Positions 12,760 to 26,317 are shown, counted from the stretch's first letter. The stretch: DNA of 64,000 nucleotides from Erythrophleum ivorense (GCA_026724425.1 JAIUCV010000001.1:11204556-11268555), one strand, 5' to 3'. Numbers and translations are program-made. The notes: generated by a model from the letters alone, not told the origin.

Positions 12760-15700
12760 CGGACCACGCATTAAGTTAGAGATTACGTCTTCCCATATAT
12801 GTCAGATAAAACCTTTAGCCTAACCATTTATTTTTTGAACTACTATTTTATAAAATACTAACAATTACAAAAATTATACTTTAATAAAAAATATGAGTCA
12901 CTTTTAATAGATTTATATTTTTTAAAAAATTAATTATATTTTTAAAATTTTTAAATATTATCATATCTTTTTAATTTTATCCCTTTTGCTAATGCAGCTA
13001 TTATCATTAAATAAAATTTTTTTAATATAGTTGTTGTCATTAAATAAAATGTACTATAAGAATAATAATAATAATCATTGTCAAATAACTTATATTTTAG
13101 ACTAAAATTTTTTTTTAAATGACTTATATTTTAAGTCAAAAGGAGTATTTTGTTTGACTAAAAAAATTTAAGTGTAATTTTTAAATATTTGTTGTCAAAA
13201 TCTTTAATAAAATTATGAATTGTAAAATATATTATCAAAAAATTATTAATATAATGTTAAGTTGTAAAGAATTTTAACATGTTATAATTTTATTAAAAAT
13301 TTTGACAATAAATATTTAAAATTTTTTAATTGAGTAATCTGAATGAAAAGTATGATTCCTTTAATATATTGTTTGTCCGTACATCAAGCAAAAAAATCTC
13401 CAAATAAATGGTTGTGCCAAAATTTATGGAAGGTAAGTGAAAGTTGGGGTGATGAGTGGACAATTTTGATTCCTACATAGCTAGATTTTTTGGTATAAAT
13501 TTGTTTTATTAAAATCAATTTATTAAATAATAGAAATGTTAAAAACTATTTTTAATAGCCCATAATTGCATTATTATTATTAAATATGAAATGTGATTAA
13601 TTAAGTTTTTAATGTGATGTCAAAGTTTCAACAAAACACACACGTGTGTATGTGTGTGTGTGTGTGTTTTTTTTTTTCTGGTCAGATCGAGCATGGCAAT
13701 AAACAAGAACATTAATCTTAAAGAGAGTATTGTATTGTCTAATGATGAGATAGGATAAGAGTGAGGCTTTATAAGAATGAAACTGGATATGGATTGGTTT
13801 GTAGAATGTGTCTTAAGTTTGGCTTGGTCTAACTTATTTATACACTTCAAAAAAGTAAGATAATTATGACTCTTGATCAAATAAGCAAGTCATTTCAGTT
13901 ATAAGTCCCCTGGATCAAAGTCACTTGATTGTTTAAGTTATGGTTTTTTACTAATTTACTTTGTTAATAAATTGTATATGTCTTAGGGTTGGATAACAAT
14001 AGAATCTCTAAACTCTAGTAATGTAGGCTTATCTTCATATTTAGGCATGGTGGTGAGTAAAATTGAACTTATGAAGATTTTGTCAGATTGTGTTAACCTA
14101 TGCATTTTAAAGTCAACAATATTCAATCTAGGGTGGTCAAGTTTAAGTAATATTTTTATATAATGATGATAACATATTCATTTAATTTTTAATGATATAT
14201 AGATCCAGTTTTTTTTCCTTTTGGAACAAGCTTACACGGACCCAGTTTTAAAACTATATGTATTTGTTGTGATGGAATTCTACAGACATTTATTTTAAAT
14301 TTTGTGATTTATATGTTTCGGAATAGTCGTATGATGCATCAACCATCTGTCTTTGTCTTCGTTGTTTGACAGGAACTAGTAACCGTCAAGTACCAATTAA
14401 GAGATATTCTTGGGTACTCTGCTTTTCCTCCACAATTTCAATTTACAAATAAATTAAGCAAATCCTTGTGTCGTGAAAACGCACTCAGAAGTTAGGTGCA
14501 AATAAAGAGACATAATTTTCTTATAGGTATGCCTTTTGGTTGATATTAAGAGACACACAAATAAATTGATGGAATTAATCTATACGATGTGATATTGATA
14601 ATTATTCTTAATTAAGAATTTAAACATAAGGTGTGATAGACTATACTAAATAAAATTGAGTGAATTCCAATGAGTTACGTCATGTGACATGATTTATACA
14701 TTATTCGAATAAATATATAGTAAGAAAATGTTTTTGCTATGCTTCAATAATTTTAATCAGAATAAGATTAAGAATAAACACAGATGACCATTTTCAATGA
14801 ATGTGAGTTTGCTTTGGGATGGTAAAAAAAAAAAAAGGCAGTCACTTCGGTGATTTATATAGTACTTAATAATCAATAAAAATAAAATGGTAAAAAACTA
14901 TAACAATATATATCATCCTCCATATATATCAGAAAATTTTCACAAATTCATGAATAAATATCAAATGGTTTGTACTTATAAAAATTCAAATTAATGATTT
15001 TTAATATTAATGTTTATCCACACTAGCTACACCAAGTTTCCTAAACTTTTTTTCCCCCTTATAGCTAATATATATCATCATATTGATGGACAAGTAAGTG
15101 GATAAACAGTTAATTCGATTTTTTTTTTGGGCACAAAACAGTACATTTGAAGTATACAATTGCCAAAGTAACATTTTTATGTGAAGGAAGAAAAAAAAAA
15201 TCTTATCCTGTAAAACCTATAATTGGATTGAAAAAGTGGACTGATTGAAATACATCTAATTAAGTTGGTCCCACTAATTAATAAAAAAAGTTTACATATA
15301 CATATGAAGGTCTTTATCATTTGAAAATTTTTACCCAAACGTAACGACGGAGAGAGAATTGCATTGACATTATGTTACCTAAAATTATGCGTCATAGAGC
15401 ATTATCATTTTGTACTTCATTTGGTACGGCTTATACTTTCAGTATAGTTGACTTTTATATTTGTTGCGGTAAATCATGAAATATGATTATTGCGTATTTC
15501 TTTGTTAATTATAAATACCTTAATATGTATGGAACAAACCTTCATACGTATATTAGTTAGTAAATAATTGCACTATTTTTTTCCTTTTTTTGCCAGAAAA
15601 GATAATTTCATTTCTTAATAAAAGTAGAGATAGGAGATCACTCCTTAATACAACACAGAAGGGTAGAGTTAAACTCAAAAACACATTTAGCAATGTGTTA

Positions 15701-16690
15701 AAATCTAAAAATTATAGTCAATATTATGACCACAAATGGTAGTTGAGAAGAAACAGTAGTTGAAAAAAATGGCAGTGGAGAGAGACTACAAATTGACAAT
15801 GCTACAAATCTAATTAGTTGAGAACCCTACCCAAGAATTACAAAAAAGCAAGAAATCAGGAAACATATAATTACAGTACAAAGTGATTTTGGCAAGTCGA
15901 TACATGCATGACATGATTGCTTCAATGGGTTCATTGGGCAATTGAAAATATTATGATGGGTAATGGTTAGATGTGAGGATAACCGTTGGTTGCCAAAGAA
16001 GCTACAAAAATACGAAAAAAGAAAAAAGAGAAAGATATACAGAAATACCACAAAGCACTTAACTTACAATTCCATTTTAGTTCCATTCTTCATTTACTAG
16101 CTTTATTTACAATTTTTCAATTTATTATCAATCATTCGACGGAGTTGTAATCAAGTTGTTTAAAACTTTCTGTTGTCGCTCCATTTCATTCACATTTCTA
16201 CATGCAATTTACATCAATTATAAGAGAATTTTAGTTGCAATTACACAGTCTTCTTTGTTCATTGTGTGTGGAATCTTTTTTACCAAGGTTTAGTTTCATT
16301 TAACACTTAAGAGAACTTGTCTTTGAGGTCGTGTCCTATAAGGAGCTGAAAAGAGTTAGCAATTCCTCTTTATTTGGCAAGAGTTTCTTGAGATTAGGCG
16401 ATGGGAATTTGGATATAAACCCTCCAACACAATGAAAACAAAATTCAAGACAAACTAAAAGAGCTAGCTAGTTGAACAACAAGAACTAGCTAGCAATGCT
16501 TAAAAAGCTGTACTTTAACTTAAAGCAAATTGGATACTGCGAGGTCTTCTCATTTTTTTGGGGCCTTCTACCTATATGGAAAGCATTCTTTAGCGGTTGG
16601 TGTTATGCTTTTTGATAGATACATTATTTTATATTTTTATTCTCTTTACAATTAGTCTATTTAGTATAATTTATATTTTACTATGGTTAG
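12760..16690. other. AT-rich intergenic DNA
   Basis: No coding gene, RNA gene or clear transposon was recognised. An ACACACACGTGTGTATGTGT-like alternating tract lies at 13636-13668, followed by poly-T. The other short open frames lack any recognisable domain and have AT-driven composition. Confidence 0.55.
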
Positions 16691-16699
16691 TAATATTAA

Positions 16700-18230
16700 T
16701 ATTTGTGTTTAGGATATAAATTAAGAAGTGGGGTAATTAAGCTTAAAATTTAAAAATTTTAGCATTTTATATTTTTAATCTTTATTGTTTGTTTCAAGTA
16801 TTTCATTAGGTTAGAAATCTAGAATGTAAAAAAAGCTTTTAGAGAAGTTGTAGAAAACACCTTAAACTTTCTAGATAGTATAACAAACCAAAAATCTATG
16901 TCAATTTAGGCCTCCAAATGTGGTTCAAAAGTCTAATATGAAAAGTTATCCTAATCTTGGTAAGAGTAGGATTTTTGTTCAACCTTTTATTCTTTAAAAG
17001 TTGTAACAAAGGCTTCCAATATTGGAATCAAATGATTTCAAAGCCTAAAACCATCGACACATCTAAGATTACAACTTTCATGAAGGGCCTAAGTTAAAAT
17101 ACGACTATTTTAGAAGAACAGATAAGTTGGAAAGTCAAGATTTTGTGTTTGGATGAATTGGTCAAAGCAATGTTAGTTTTTAGCTTATAACTTGAACCGT
17201 GGCCTTTGTTTGGTGCAAACTCTAGTGCATTGGAAAGCTAACATTTAGAGTTACATCTTTTATAAAGGGAACAATTTTTGAAGAGGCTTGTATGGTTTGA
17301 AATAAGAGGCTAAGTGAACCGATGAAATTAAGAGACCAAATCCTAATTGAATTAGGATAAGTTCTTATTATTCGGAGATAATTAAGGATATTTTTGGAAA
17401 GCAACCCAAAACCCTAAGTAACCTTAGATTAAAGGTGCTTGAATAGACATTTAGGGAAAAGAATACTTGTACCACAATTGAGGAGGAGCTATAAAGAACA
17501 ATTGTGACATCAAGATCTAGAATTCTATCCAAAGACTATTTTGTCATATTTTTCTCTCTTCTTTTTTTTTCTCTTTTCTATTTGATATGGACTCTTTTAT
17601 TTATTTATTTATTTATTTATTTTTATTCTAAAATTTTAGTTTTAATTATGAGTAGCTAAATCCTTTAAATTTAGGGTTTGGATGAAGATGATTATAGATT
17701 ATGTTTAAATTTAGAATATTCATGCACTAACTTTTCTTTTGATTAATTTATTATTTAGTTATAATTTATTTAAAAATTTCTAATAATTGTTTATGAAATT
17801 TGGTCTATAGTGAGATGAATTGAAAAGTAAATTATTATAGGAAATCACCTAAATCATAGACTTAGATTTAGATTATATATATATATATATATATCTACCT
17901 AAGCAAATTGTAACATATATGCACACCAAGCCGCTACATGTAAACATATACTAAATTCCATAAAGTTTGAAGGGTCTATGTTAGAGTTTATAATCACAAA
18001 AGCGAATGTAGGACTAGTATAGACATACATGTTCTATCTCCAAAGGGAATTACATATTCATAGGAAATTAGTTGTGAATTAGAATAGAAATTAATTGCAT
18101 AAGTTACTCTTAATTTAATCATAAGAAGTAAAATTAAAATCCAAGCTCTTGAGTTTTTCATAATTAATTAATCCAATTCTTTAATTTCCTGCTTTCAATT
18201 TGTTTCTTGGTTAGTAGTTCATTTAGTTCA
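16700..18230 (+). mobile_element. Possible Ty3/gypsy LTR or leader remnant
   Basis: The block at 17100-18230 has the texture of a plant Ty3-type LTR and untranslated leader: a long non-coding stretch, an ACCCTAA-containing part near 17410, a (TTTA)n tract at 17598-17625 and ATGAGTAGCTAAATCC at about 17647. No gag or pol protein is present and I could not define the ends, so this is a resemblance from memory only. Confidence 0.3.
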
Positions 18231-18235
18231 ATTTA

Positions 18236-19677
18236 TGTAACTATTCTAGGTAGCTTTTAGGTTATTAAAGGTGGTTATGTAACTCTTCTAATAAGTTTTT
18301 TGATAGTTTTTGCATCAGACTTGTATGGTACTTTCTTGAGTAATTATGGGTAGTTTTAAAGTTTGAAGGGGTGAAAAAATATTGTGGAAAGTATTTGAGA
18401 AATTCCTAATGTCTCTAATAACAGGTAAAACTCATTAGGTTATTGAATCTGTTTATTTGTAAGTGTATTTCTATGTATTTTACATATATTTCCTCTTAGT
18501 TTTTAATTTTGGTATAAGAGTGATGACAATTTGATACATAATGAACACAAGAGTGGAGAGCACATTTGAGGGATTATAAGGAGATTTTACTGTAAGGAGA
18601 ATCAATATGGGAATGATGAAAAAAAAAAAGAAATTAACTAAAGGAACTTTTGTCAAACTTAAAAAGAGTTAGTAGAATTCATAAAAGAATTTGAGTTGTG
18701 TGAAATATTGGAAGGAATAGAGAAGACATGAAGAAAGAGCTTAACATGGGAGAAAGAGGAAGGAGTATATGAGAGATAAGAAGGAACCTACTAGACATCA
18801 ACAATTAGAGCTTCCTCAATTTTTAAGTGATGATCTAATAGAAGGAACCAAAGGAGAAGGAATTGAACAAGAGATGAAGTTTTCTAGACATCCCATGGAA
18901 GAAATCATAGAAAAAGAAATTATATCTAGCATTGTGGGTGCAAAGCAAGAAGAAGAACTTGCACCCATCTTGGTCTGTGATGGGAAAGAAAATTCTAAGT
19001 ATACCACTAAAATGAAATTACCAATAATTTGATCATGGGGTTAACTGCCATAAATATATTGGATTTAGAAAGGAAAAATTAAGGAGCAAGAGGTTATGGT
19101 GCTTGTTGATATTCTCGAAGTTATTGGATTGGAATTTCTTTTTAAGAAAGTAGAGCAAAATCTTAATGGAAATTAAAAAACCCACTAGTCACAACTTTTA
19201 GTTCTCACCTTGAGGGCAAGGTGATGCTTTGAAGACTAGATATGGAAAAGATTCTTATTTCCTTATTCACCCCTTAAGGACAAAGTGTGTTTTGGAGGAG
19301 TCGCTAATGATGGGTCTATAGTTACCTAAATGTTTTAGGTAGTGTTTAGGCAATAGAGGGTGGTTATGTAATTATTTTGGATAGTGTGTAGGTTGTAAGG
19401 TGGTTATGTAAGCAACTTAGTGCGTTTTTAAGCTTTTGAGAGTGGTTATATAGCTATTCTGGTAAGGTAATTATTTGGGTAGTTGTGAGTAGTTTTAAGG
19501 TTTAAAGGGGTGAAAAGAGAGAGGAAGTGGGTGAAAAAAATATTGTGGAAAGTATTGAGAGATTCCTAGTGTCTTGAATAATTAGAGGAACTCATTATGT
19601 TGTTAAATTTGTCTATTTGCAAATAAATGTTTGCATATTTTACATATATTTCTAGTGTTGTATTTTGATTTCTATTA
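18236..19677 (+). mobile_element. Short degenerate LTR retrotransposon (two LTRs, primer-binding site, remnant interior)
   Basis: Two related direct repeats flank about 800 bp. The first, at about 18236-18509, and the second, at about 19308-19677, share in order GGTGGTTATGTAA, GGGTAGTT, AAGGGGTGAAAA, ATATTGTGGAAAGTATT, GAGAAATTCCTA/GAGATTCCTA and TTTTACATATATTTC. Directly after the first repeat is TGGTATAAGAGTG (18510-18522), a mutated primer-binding site complementary to initiator tRNA-Met (normally TGGTATCAGAGC). The interior has a short acidic open frame (18769-19032) rich in Glu and Lys with no recognisable domain. The element looks non-autonomous or heavily deleted, and the LTRs have diverged enough to make it old. 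No target duplication was identified. Confidence 0.62.
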
Positions 19678-19679
19678 CT

Positions 19680-22600
19680 AGCTCAGAAAGAGTGGCTTCA
19701 ATCAAGATAAGCATTTTAGAGTATAAAGGAGGGTTCGATCCAACCCAATCCGAGTTTGATTTAATGTATTGGATGCTCAAAGTTAAAATATAAGGCCCAA
19801 TTAAAATTACTCATTATCACAAATTGAGAAGAGATAGGAAGCTTGGAAATTTATGAGAAAGGATTCAGGGGAGAAAATTTTTGAGAGACAAGGGTGAGAA
19901 AGGACAAGGATGAGTATGATACTTGAGAATGGAGGTTTCATCATGGCAAATTTAGGAGAAAAAAAATTCAAATGTTAAGTAAAAAATATGTGAGAGAGTT
20001 CAGTTAGCATATTTTTTCCAATATAGAAGAGTTAGCCTTTTGTGTTTTTCATTCATGCCAAAAGATGAAGAAACAAAATACATCGTACATTAATGATAAA
20101 AATCTTAAGTTTACACCTACGAGACATGCAAAACAAACAAGAAGGGGCAATGCACTTTTAAAATCATTTTAAATTCACAACCAAAATTGTATAAAATAAT
20201 AACTACAAAAACAAAAAACAAAAAAGAAACCTTGTTTGATATAGTTGAAGAAGTAACGCACCTCTCGATCTTGGTGATCGTTAACACTTATGGAAACCAC
20301 TTTCTTTTAAGACATAGCAAACATCATTGTTAGACTTAAAAAATGAGTCGAAAACTACAGCCACAGAGGGAGGAGATAAAAGAAAAAGGACTTTGAAATA
20401 GGATGAACAAAAACAAGAGAGAAAACGAGCAGTTGCAACCCCAAAAACCACATGGCTAAGGGCTGTTACGGCTAGGTTCTTTATTCTTCTCAAAGGGGAT
20501 GTTGCATTTCTTTTTTTTTTTTTTCTTTAAGTTTATGTACAATTTTTTGTATTTAGATTATCAAGTGTATATATTTTTTTTAAAAATATATATATATATA
20601 TAGTTCTCAAATTAAACTATATAAATGTTATATTTTAATTAAAAAATTAAAACACTTATTAGATTTTAATTAAAAAATTCAAACTACATCTAAATCTAAT
20701 CTTTTTTTTATAGCCCATTTTTATTAGGGAAGGGCCCATTTTCAAGTTAGAGATTCCTTCTTTGGGCCACGTTTGATCAATTAATAATTGGTGTTCGACT
20801 AAGTTTACATGTCACTAACTCACCGTTGGAATAAGCAATCCCCCTCTGCAAATTCTGAATGGATGTTCAGATTGCATTTAATTTTAAGATAATTATAAAC
20901 AGATATCTACATGCATAAGAGCATAAAGAGTGGATGTTCACATCATTGTAATTGTAAGTAGGATAATTTTATGGTGTCACAACAAGTGGCATGGTGTCAT
21001 TAAGACGAGGCACTATCTAAGTAAAATGATCCAACAGTAGTAATTGAAATAAAAATAAATTGTAATGGTAAGTTTACCTTTATCTTCTAAAATTATACTT
21101 TACCTCATCTCTTGGTCTTTTTTCGCATGGAGGCCCCATAAAAAATTAGGCGCAGATTCTCTCTTTTTAACGCGGCAAAATGATGGTTTCATGTTGGTGA
21201 GATCCTGGCCGTCCGCTTTATCCAACTGTCATCTCTGCGCCACGTGTCTGCTCATACCAAAACGCATCGTTTTGGATGAATTGTACCCAGAAAGTAAACC
21301 AAGATTTCAACACGTGGCCTCTGTTTCCCGTTTGGAATATCTGCAACGGACAAATGTGGAGTAGTCTGGACAGTTCAAATTTTAAAGGGTTACGTATGAG
21401 CTCTCAACGTATCTGTGAGATGTAAATGAGAATCTGATACGCCATGGCGATCATTACCTTGTGCATGTTTTACCAATACCAATTACCACCTAACACACAA
21501 TTAACAACACAAAACTAGGGTTCTGTCCTCAACTTCTTTCACCATGATAACATTTATGAGTGTGTCTACAACAATCTGAGTCTGTATTAATTCAATACCA
21601 CCTAATTAAATCTCACAGGATTCTCACAATCTCTCTCCATCATAAATTTTTAGTGCATTACCGACGTGTTGAAAATATCAAATGGGGAAAGATGAGAAAG
21701 GTGTGTGTATATATACTCCTTCCGATCTTATTTATTAAAAATAAAAAGTTATTTTATTGGTATTAAAAAAATAGTTAATATTAGTTTAACTCATTAATTA
21801 GATTTAAATTTAATAATTTTTTTTATTTTACCCATCTTTATTTTGCATGAAAAAACGTTATGTATTGTTAAGTGTATTAGATGTAACAATAAATGAAAGA
21901 TAAAAAAATTTATTATTTAGTAAAATAAAAAAATATATCATATTTCTTATATTTTAAGACAATTTTTTTTTCAAATTTTCTTATAAACAGGATTAGAGGG
22001 AGTATATAAACATGTAGTTTTTGCAAATTATAGATTTTGTGGACTGATATGCAATGACGGTTTCATGTAATTTCTCTCCAATATAATTTCATATTTTGAT
22101 CATCTCTGAAGTTATTCTATTGGAGTGAGATAAAAAAAAATAACACAAAAGAATAAAAGTATATACATAGAGGACACTTCTTTTCTTTTTACCTATTCTC
22201 TATTTTCTCTTCATTTCTCTCCAATTGAATCGCAATCTACTTGAATTAAGCAAGAAAGGATTCAAATTGTATGATTTCACTAGCAATCTAATTCATGCAA
22301 TTTTTCTCTCATTTCGATCATAGATTTTTTTTTCTTTTTTGGACGAGTTGGAAAAATTTACCCTTTGACAAGACTTTAAAGTGCCCACTGTTAGACATGA
22401 CACATATGAAGTTAGAGCCTTTGTTTATCACTTGTATTTTGACTTTTTTCTTAAAGCTTTTTACTTTTTATATAAAAGAATCTTAGATATTCAAGTATCT
22501 TATATCCATAAATTTAAACTATTTAAAACGAAATATATTGTTACCAAATACCTCATAATTAGATCAATAATATTGCCAATGAAAAGGACTATGGCATTAG

Positions 22601-23690
22601 ATGTGACTTAGATTTTAAGTGTCAGCATCCATAGAAAATATATATGGAATTTTTGTAAGATTTTTGTTCTTGTTAGGTAAGTTCTAATTTTTCATTCACC
22701 TATTGCAATCAGTATTTTTTAAGATAGACCCCATTTCTTTGCCACTTGACAGAAATGAACTTGAATTAAAATATGCGACAATTCTAAGAGAGATTGTAAG
22801 TAACTCAAATCTAAGTATTTAAGTTCAATGCACTCTTTTATTTTGCTACTAATTGAATAACCCTTTTTCTACAAATGAGCTCCAGCCAATAATAATGAAG
22901 TCATTTTTGGGGCCGAAAAAAATTCTAATCAAAGCCATAACAAAAAAAACTCTTTTTTTTTTAAATGAAGAGGGCATAAAGCATTTTTTGCAGATGACAA
23001 ATTCATATTGCTCACAATATTGTGAAATTTAATCATTTTAGACAAAATGCAATTCTCTAAAAAAAAAAAATTGGCCAAACGGATTTTATCCATTAAGTAA
23101 AAAGGCAGCATGGCCAAATCAAACGAGAGGATATGTCAGGGTCATTAATCAAAATTGGACGGCCCCAAAAACTACAATACGAGAAAACTAACAACGAATA
23201 ATTGGATTTGTCCCAAAAACGGTTTTGGTCTTTGGATCCTACCTTGCAAACCCAGGCCTACACAGGAACAGGAAACGCATGGCCCATAACTCTCCCAATG
23301 ATGCCTTTGAATTAAATAAATTATATTATAAAATATATGATTTATACAAATATAAATTATATGTTTATATAATATCTCTCTCTTAACACCCCCCCCAAAA
23401 AAAATGTACCCACGCCCCTCCCCCCACTACAGTTGCCCCCTCTCCCACCTCCCACTTTCTATCTCACTTGGACGTGGAATATTTTGCTCCTTACTCAAGT
23501 AAATATTTACAAAAGAAAAAAAATTAATTGAATGTAGAGCCATTGCCTTCATGTTCAATAGTTTTTGTGAAAAAAAAATTTAACAAAATGCAGAGCATTT
23601 TATTCCATGTTTTGTTTAAAAAAATTAGTTATATATATTAGAAAATAATTTTAATGGTTATTTATTTGAATTTTTTTGTTTATTTTCAGT
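19680..23690. other. Intergenic DNA with one GC-richer island, no gene called
   Basis: Mostly AT-rich. The stretch at 21065-21364 is clearly less AT-rich and has an open frame with no recognised domain, plus two CACGTG cores (near 21241 and 21311). A C-rich tract lies at 23391-23452. A dispersed repeat at about 22120-22240 (AT-rich leader, then ACCTATTCTCT..TTTTCTCTTC) resembles 44820-44930, which suggests a MITE-like family. Confidence 0.45.
23391..23452. repeat. C-rich tract (G-rich on minus strand)
   Basis: A run of C bases, an A run, then several CCCC/CCC clusters lie within about 60 bases. The minus strand therefore has at least four GGG runs with short loops, a potential G-quadruplex sequence. 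No gene start is recognisable beside it. Confidence 0.6.
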
Positions 23691-23694
23691 TGCA

Positions 23695-24640
23695 TTGTAA
23701 TAACCCTAAAAATATATTAAATAGTGATAATAATAAAAATAATATAAAAAGATAAATAATTTATTAATACTAAAGAAATTATTTTATGATTAAAAAAAAC
23801 CTTAACTAATTAATTTGAATCAAATTTTAAAGCCTAAAATTTATCTTATAAAGCTTCTTGGATATCTATCTAGTAACCAATAGGATTTCCTTATATCTTC
23901 AAACCTCTAGATAATTATCTTAATTGGATCTAAACTTTTAAAAAACTTTATCTCTCTATTTGGGCCAAAAATAATTTCATAGGCATGTTATTATGAGCCC
24001 AATAATAAAAAAACCCTAAAGTCTTTTCCTTTTCTTCCTTTTTCTGTTTTCTTTTTCCTCTCGCTGCCCCATTCTCATGCAGCAACACAAGCAGCGTCGT
24101 CTCCTTCTTAGAGAAAAAATGCACACCCCTCTCTTGTAACTTCCTTCTTCCTCTATCATGCAACATCTCCCTCAAGCGTAGGAAGCTCGTCGGTCAATGT
24201 TGGCTCGCTGGCCACCCTCCACCTCCCGTCATTGTCACTTTCTTAGTGTGTTGCATTGCCAAAAGTTCCACATATCTGATGTGACTTTTCCGTTTTCTTC
24301 TCTTTTTTCTCTTCTTGTGGTGGCTGTAAACTCCCTTCTCTTATCAAATTGGCATTGAGAGAGAGTTCTTAAATTTGGAGTGCTTATTGGTAAATATTTT
24401 AAGTGTGAAATTCACGGCTTAATCTTCATTCCTTTGCTTTATAAGGCATCATTAAAAATATCTTATTAACTAGAGTTATACCTTAAAGTCAGAAACAAGA
24501 ATCTTTATTATTGATCTTTATTAGTGAATATATAATTCGCAAAGTGACATATTTTGTTTGAACCTTAATTATATTTTTCTTGCCTCAAATATTAGTTTAA
24601 TAATTTTTATTTTGCTGTGTTATGGGGAAATAAGCTTTCA
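23695..24640 (+). mobile_element. Possible Ty3 LTR remnant
   Basis: The stretch begins TGTAATAACCCTAAAAATAT, resembling the TGTAATACCC start of chromovirus-type LTRs of plant genomes, and later has AAAACCCTAAAGTC followed by a C/T-rich leader-like part (24020-24330). No coding domain and no second LTR were found, and the right end is undefined. Confidence 0.3.
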
Positions 24641-24649
24641 ACTTTTGAA

Positions 24650-25290
24650 AATCTTGAATTATAAAATATATTGTAAATAAATGATGGAATTTATGTATGT
24701 GATATGAAAATATTGATGTTCTCATTGGTGCAAAATGTAGATAGTGGTAACTTGGTTACTCTTTATAAGTTATTTCCTTTCCTTTTATACCATAAAGTTT
24801 TATTTACAATTTTTATTTATTTATTTTATATATTATTTTCATATTCTAAGTTTTCTTATATAATTTTATTAAAGTTGATTTATTTCCAATTAGCTGATAA
24901 TTATAGAATATATATATATATCTTTGAATTATCTTTATTTTTAGATTTTATGTATTTATTTACTTTTGATATAATACTTATTTAATTATTTAAAAAGTAA
25001 TAGTACTCTTATGAGTAAAGCAATGTGAATGGTGAATCTTTTTTTTATTGTATTATATTTCTATTAAAGTTTTTTATTTCTATGATGAAATTTATTTGTA
25101 TAAATTATATTAAATTTATGTTTTTAGTTTAATATATTTTTAAATCACTTCTTTAATTGAATTTGACAATTATTTTATTTTTAGATTTCCATAATATATT
25201 TTTAAAATTATTTTATGTTTGGTGTGAAACTTAAAGAGAATAGTTTTTTTCTTCTTGATTGTGCTATAAAAGCTATAAAACCCAAATCTT
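24650..25290. other. Very AT-rich intergenic DNA
   Basis: Poly-T-rich sequence with a long hydrophobic open frame (24704-24985) that is a by-product of composition: its residues are almost all F, I, L, Y and S. Nothing functional is visible. Confidence 0.6.
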
Positions 25291-25299
25291 ATATTAAAT

Positions 25300-25765
25300 A
25301 GTATGAAATGCTTGGTATGTTATTTATAAAAATTGAAAATCTAAGTACTAAGTCTTGCATCAAACAATATGAAATGTTTGGTACGATACTTATAGAAATA
25401 TTTTTTTTTTCCTTTAATAGCATTTTTAAGAGTAGATCATTTAGGATTCCTTAGGTCCTATTATTAATTTATACTATATATTTAAAAAGTAATAGATATG
25501 ATATAATATGAATTCTATAGCCATTGTGAGATATAATAAACATCACAATAGTGTTAGAAATTTGAGAAATAAAGAGCAATGGTATTGAAACAGAAATTAT
25601 GAAATAAAGTGTGGTGCACTAAAATGTGAAATAAGAAAAAGATGTTGACATTAAAATATGAAAAGTGCAATGGCACTAAAATGTGAAATAAGAAAAAGGG
25701 TAATTGTACTAAAATGAGAAAATTGTGATGGCATTGAGATGTAAAATAAAAAAAAAAAGTGTGAT
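25300..25765 (+). repeat. Direct repeat, left copy, with internal units of about 30-35 bp
   Basis: This is homologous over most of its length to 26318-26690. Shared blocks include GCTTGGTATGTTATTTA, AAGTCTTGCATCAAACAATA and GTGTTAGAAATTTGAGAAA. From about 25560 the sequence becomes a degenerate tandem array of units such as ACTAAAATGTGAAATAAG plus AAAAAGTGCAATGGC. Confidence 0.65.
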
Positions 25766-25776
25766 AGCACCTATAA

Positions 25777-26291
25777 TGTCCCACATCGGGTAAAAAAACT
25801 CTAGATTATGGCCTTATAAATGAGAGTAGTACTCTTCCCATGTGGACACGTTTTTCCCCGGAAGGTGGCTTCTCCCATTAGTTCAAGGGTTTTGTTCTTC
25901 TTGAAAGATGGCTTCTCCCATTAGTTCAAGGGTTTTGTTCTTCTTGAAAGATGGCTTCTCCCATTAGCTCCCAAGAAAATGCGTCCACGTGGGGAGAGTA
26001 CTACTCTCACTTATAAGGCCTTAATCTAGGGTCGTCCTACAATCCACCTCCTTTTAAGGTCAATCCGTCCTTGGGTTGCACATGCAACTAGGCCAGCTCT
26101 AATATCAAATACCTTAAAGAGCCACATGGATATTGTTCCCGGTAGGTGGCTTTTCCCATTAGCTCCAGGGTTTTATTCTTCTTGAAAGATGGCTTTTCCC
26201 ATTAACTCCCAAAAAAACATATCTAAGTGAGGAGAGTACTATTCCCACTTATAAGACCCTAACCCAAGGTCTTCTTACCCGATGTGAGACA
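25777..26291 (-). mobile_element. TRIM-type miniature LTR element with fold-back structure
   Basis: Read on the minus strand, the first terminal repeat runs 26291 to 26134 (starts TGTCTCACATCGGG, ends GGGAACA). A degenerate tRNA-Met primer-binding site follows at about 26110-26085 (GGTATTTGATATTAGAGC, compare TGGTATCAGAGC). A purine-rich tract, AAAAGGAGGTGGA, precedes a second copy of the terminal repeat (about 26041 to 25853). The outer left arm (25777-25852) is an inverted copy of the LTR start, so the element begins and ends with TGTCYCACATCGGG in inverted orientation. There is no coding capacity. A block containing GGCTTCTCCCATTAGTTC is tandemly duplicated inside the second LTR (about 25866-25970). 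These features fit a terminal-repeat retrotransposon in miniature. Confidence 0.6.
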
Positions 26292-26317
26292 TTACAACAC
26301 TAAGTGTAATGACACTA

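Noticed and set aside
24704..24985. Hydrophobic frame resembling a membrane protein
   Set aside because: Composition effect of AT-rich DNA (F, I, L, Y, S only); no start context and no neighbouring exon.
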